Below the pieces are notes generated by a model. It saw only the letters and a program-made list of their open reading frames with translations, searched no databases and had not been told where the DNA came from. Position numbers and translations under genes: made by a program. Positions 62,106 through 64,000 of a DNA stretch of 64,000 bases are shown piece by piece. This DNA is from JBAZOO01 sp041648735 (lineage in GTDB: Bacteria > Verrucomicrobiota > Lentisphaeria > Oligosphaerales > CAITYL01), in contig JBAZOO010000016.1 in the NCBI GenBank assembly GCA_041648735.1, positions 1 to 64,000 on the forward strand, given 5' to 3'. Numbering within the stretch: position 1 is the first letter of the stretch; the number at the start of each line of letters is the position of its first letter.

Positions 62106-62134
62106 TGCGCAATCTTTTTAGATTTTGCGCAATC
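62106..62134. promoter_or_regulatory. Direct-repeat operator candidate, TGCGCAATC x2 with 20-bp period
   Basis: The 9-mer TGCGCAATC occurs at 62106-62114 and exactly again at 62126-62134, two helical turns apart. Because TGCGCA is itself a palindrome and AATCT/AGATT mirror each other, the unit also has dyad character. It lies in the 349-bp divergent space between the XylR-like regulator and the PEP-CTERM gene, 9 bp upstream of the latter's possible -35. AraC/XylR-family activators bind such tandem sites. Confidence 0.55.
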
Positions 62135-62254
62135 CGGCGGTAGAATATGACGGGTTCAGCGCCGTTGCGAAGCTTCGCCACGACGGCACGAAGGGCACGA
62201 AGCCTAGGCGAAGCGATTTCCCCACAAAGGCGGCGCGAAACGGCGCCCATGGAC

Positions 62255-62301
62255 AAAAACAGGGTCCGGTTTTTTGATTTACGTTGATTTGTGGGGGAAA
62301 A
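62255..62301. repeat. Composite intergenic repeat (second copy of the 25180 element)
   Basis: AAAAACAGGGTCCGGTTTTTT is followed by GATTTACGTTGATTTGTGGGGGAA, nearly the same layout as at 25180-25222. It ends just before the AAGGAGG ribosome-binding site of the regulator gene. In this leader it may influence expression. Confidence 0.6.
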
Positions 62302-62320
62302 AATCCAAGGAGGCCGCCCC

Positions 62321-63466
62321 ATGCGCTTTGCCTATGTCACGGAACCGGCGGAAAGCTACTATCGTGGGATCTTGAAGGGGATTCTCCACTTCGTCACCGC
62401 CCAGGGCGGCCTGGGCCTGGAGCCGTGCGTGGTCTGGTGTGGCGCGGCGGACGTCCTGCCGGCGCTGGACGCCGCCGGGTATGACGGCCTGATCCTGGGC
62501 ACGTTCTGGGAGACTTCCCCGCAGGCCCGGCGCCTGGCCACGCCGGTGGTGAGCGTTTCCAACACCCATCTGGAGACGCCCTTCGCCAAAGTGGTCACGG
62601 ATGACCGCGAGATCGGCGCCGCCGGAGCCCGGCACCTGCTGGCCAAGGGCTATCGCCATCTCGCCTTCTGGGGCCACGACTGGCTCTTCAGCCGGCAGCG
62701 CTGGGACGGGTTTGCGGCGGCGGCGGCGGCGGCCCTGGGCCCGGAGTGCCGTCCCGGGCGGCTCCGGCTCCGGGGCAACGGCAACGGCGGCGCCAAACGC
62801 TGGCTGGGCCGGCTGCCGCGGCCGCTGGGGCTGATGGCGGAGGGCGACGACGTGGCGGCGGCCGCCATCAACCTGGCCAACGAACTGGGCTGGCGCGTCC
62901 CCGAGGACCTGGCGGTCATCGGCGTCAATGACGACGAGCTGTTCTGCGAGCTGGTCCACCCGACCCTTTCCAGCGTCTCCCTTCAGTTGGAACGCATTGG
63001 GTTCCTGGCCGCCGAGCGCCTCCTGCAACTGGTCAGAGGCGAGGAAATCCCGCGGGTGACGCTGGTGCCGCCGGGCCCGCTGGTCCAGCGCCAATCCACC
63101 GCCGGGATCGTGGCCGGCGACCCGCGGGTCGCCCAGGCGGTGCGGTTCATGGAAGAGAAGTTGGCCGGCGGCGGCGACGTGAATGCGGCGGCCCGGGCGG
63201 CGGGCTTGTCGCGGCGCATGCTGGAGCTGCGCTTCAAGGCCGCCCTGGGGCAGACGCCGCACGACGTGCTGGCGCGCCTCAGGCTTGACCGGGCCAAGGA
63301 GCTGCTGGCCACGACCGCCTTTGCGCTCAAGCAGGTCGCCGCGCTCTGCGGCTTCAGCGGCGCCGTCAGTTTCAGCCAGGCCTTCCGCCATGGCGTCGGC
63401 CAAGCCCCGAGCGCCTACCGCCAGCAGTTCCGCGCCAAGCCGCCCGCGAAACCCGGGGCGCCGTGA
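62321..63466 (+). CDS. XylR-like transcriptional regulator (PBP1-like sensor plus AraC DNA-binding domain)
   Basis: The 381-residue protein has a periplasmic-binding-protein/LacI-like sensor domain (about 1-265, including VVSVSNTHLETPFAKVVTDDREIGAAGARHLL and DLAVIGVNDDELFCEL). A C-terminal AraC-type double helix-turn-helix follows (about 275-375, with VNAAARAAGLSRRMLELRFKAALGQTP and VAALCGFSGAVSFSQAFRHGVGQAPSAYR). This layout is that of XylR, which senses a sugar and activates its catabolic genes. A perfect AAGGAGG (62307-62313) lies 7 bases before the ATG. It is divergent from the polysaccharide locus and is its likely regulator. Confidence 0.92.
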   Translation: MRFAYVTEPAESYYRGILKGILHFVTAQGGLGLEPCVVWCGAADVLPALDAAGYDGLILGTFWETSPQARRLATPVVSVSNTHLETPFAKVVTDDREIGAAGARHLLAKGYRHLAFWGHDWLFSRQRWDGFAAAAAAALGPECRPGRLRLRGNGNGGAKRWLGRLPRPLGLMAEGDDVAAAAINLANELGWRVPEDLAVIGVNDDELFCELVHPTLSSVSLQLERIGFLAAERLLQLVRGEEIPRVTLVPPGPLVQRQSTAGIVAGDPRVAQAVRFMEEKLAGGGDVNAAARAAGLSRRMLELRFKAALGQTPHDVLARLRLDRAKELLATTAFALKQVAALCGFSGAVSFSQAFRHGVGQAPSAYRQQFRAKPPAKPGAP

Positions 63467-63625
63467 CGGGAAGCGAACCGGCGTGGCCGCGAACTGTTTT
63501 TCCCCCACTGCGCCGCGGAGCGGCGGTTGCCGATCGGCCGGATGTGGTGGCGGCGTTTTTCTCCTGTCCCTAAGCTCATTTTACGCGAAGATTTTTTTGG
63601 CCCACAAATCCACACCAGCCTTTTC

Positions 63626-63683
63626 CCCACGAAACACACGAAACAGCACGAAAGCTTTGTTTTTTTTTCGTGTGTTTCGTGGG
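63626..63683. terminator. 18-bp perfect inverted repeat downstream of the regulator gene
   Basis: CCCACGAAACACACGAAA (63626-63643) is mirrored perfectly by TTTCGTGTGTTTCGTGGG (63666-63683) around a 22-base loop ending in a T-run. It sits in the 342-bp space between two convergent genes, so it could serve as a bidirectional terminator. The arms are also members of the dispersed repeat family. The remaining space holds TTTCGTGGGC words and a third fragment of the 59248 repeat. No gene is seen in it. Confidence 0.5.
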
Positions 63684-63808
63684 CTAAAAAAGGGTCGGAG
63701 TTTTTCGTGGGCTAAAGGGATCGCCTGGACGGCAGGTCCCACACTGAAGTGTGAACTCCAACCCGAGCCAGACCGGACAACGCGCGTACGGGAACGCGAA
63801 CCGCCGCG

Positions 63809-64000
63809 TCATGAACGTGAAAGTTTCAAGGCCAAGGCGGCATTGGGATAGCCCACGTGGACGCGGCCGTGCAGGCGCTGCCCCGCGGCGAGGGCGTCAT
63901 GGACGGCCTGGCCGTCGGCGTCAATCACCAGCAGGCCGCGCTCGACCGTGTTCCGCCAGACGGTCGCCATGTCGTTCAGGCGCGGCTGGCTCATGTTGAA
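63809..64000 (-). CDS. C-terminal end of an unrecognised protein, cut by the window edge
   Basis: The minus-strand frame is open from the right edge to the stop at 63809, covering about 63 residues. Codons end almost always in G or C, so it is truly coding. It includes MATVWRNTVERGLLVIDADG and RLHGRVHVGYPNAALALKL. I do not recognise a family, and the ATG at 63994 may be internal. It is convergent with the regulator gene. Confidence 0.55.
   Translation of the reverse strand, partial: FNMSQPRLNDMATVWRNTVERGLLVIDADGQAVHDALAAGQRLHGRVHVGYPNAALALKLSRS

Noticed and set aside
18200..63715. CRISPR array made of the TTTCGTG/TTTGTG repeats
   Set aside because: Copies are scattered over tens of kilobases, vary in sequence, lack regular spacers and have no cas genes nearby.

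Overview
This is a GC-rich chromosomal window with about 47 protein genes on both strands, two tRNA-Gly genes and no CRISPR array, rRNA gene or insertion sequence that I can recognise. The gene content points to the PVC superphylum, most likely Lentisphaerota (Victivallis-like). The pointers are a pseudopilin with an H-X9-DG signature, a PEP-CTERM autotransporter-repeat protein, a XylR-type PBP/AraC regulator, a sulfatase and URO-D-like protein among glycoside hydrolases, and short wordy intergenic repeats. This assignment is inference, not a database result.

From 1 to 42.6 kb the window is mostly housekeeping. It holds proC and dapA-dapB; a divergent PRPP-synthetase-like protein; an MFS-HEAT fusion; NnrE/NnrD; pilT with an LplT-like MFS; a pair of membrane coiled-coil proteins; rplU; an UgpC/MsmK-type sugar ABC ATPase with ribBA; a GT4 glycosyltransferase; rnhC; an RlmM-like methyltransferase; asnB; LD-carboxypeptidase; tRNA-Gly(GCC); topA with three internal repeats; an rnfA-rnfB pair; and an FAD oxidoreductase next to an esterase. 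It continues with a lipoprotein facing an NrdG-like radical-SAM activase, tRNA-Gly(CCC), the wreck of a type ISP restriction-modification gene, and an ABC exporter operon whose last gene carries a long His-rich stretch and lies back to back with a ZIP metal transporter. It ends with obgE, a UDP-glucuronate-epimerase-like gene, a Cdc123/D123-like protein, an acyl-CoA ligase, a lipoprotein and argS.

From 42.7 to 62 kb the window is a single long run of minus-strand genes that reads as a polysaccharide-degradation locus. In transcription order it encodes a PEP-CTERM surface protein, a pseudopilin, a secreted GH16-like enzyme, a GH94-like phosphorylase, an unassigned alpha/alpha-toroid-like protein, a sulfatase, a URO-D/MtaA-like protein, a second secreted GH16-like enzyme, a secreted esterase and a GH2 beta-mannosidase-like enzyme. 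A XylR-like regulator is transcribed divergently at 62.3 kb. A 9-bp direct repeat with 20-bp period (TGCGCAATC) sits between the two arms and is a good operator candidate. There is no SusC/SusD pair.

Many genes start without a strong Shine-Dalgarno sequence, but I could pick out about a dozen sigma70-like promoters (TTGnnn, 16-18 bp, YATnnT). Intergenic spaces around the polysaccharide locus contain dispersed repeats, including an 18-bp perfect inverted repeat, a 26-bp hairpin element, a 9-bp tandem array, and a duplicated ~48-bp element that has become the coding tail of the PEP-CTERM protein.
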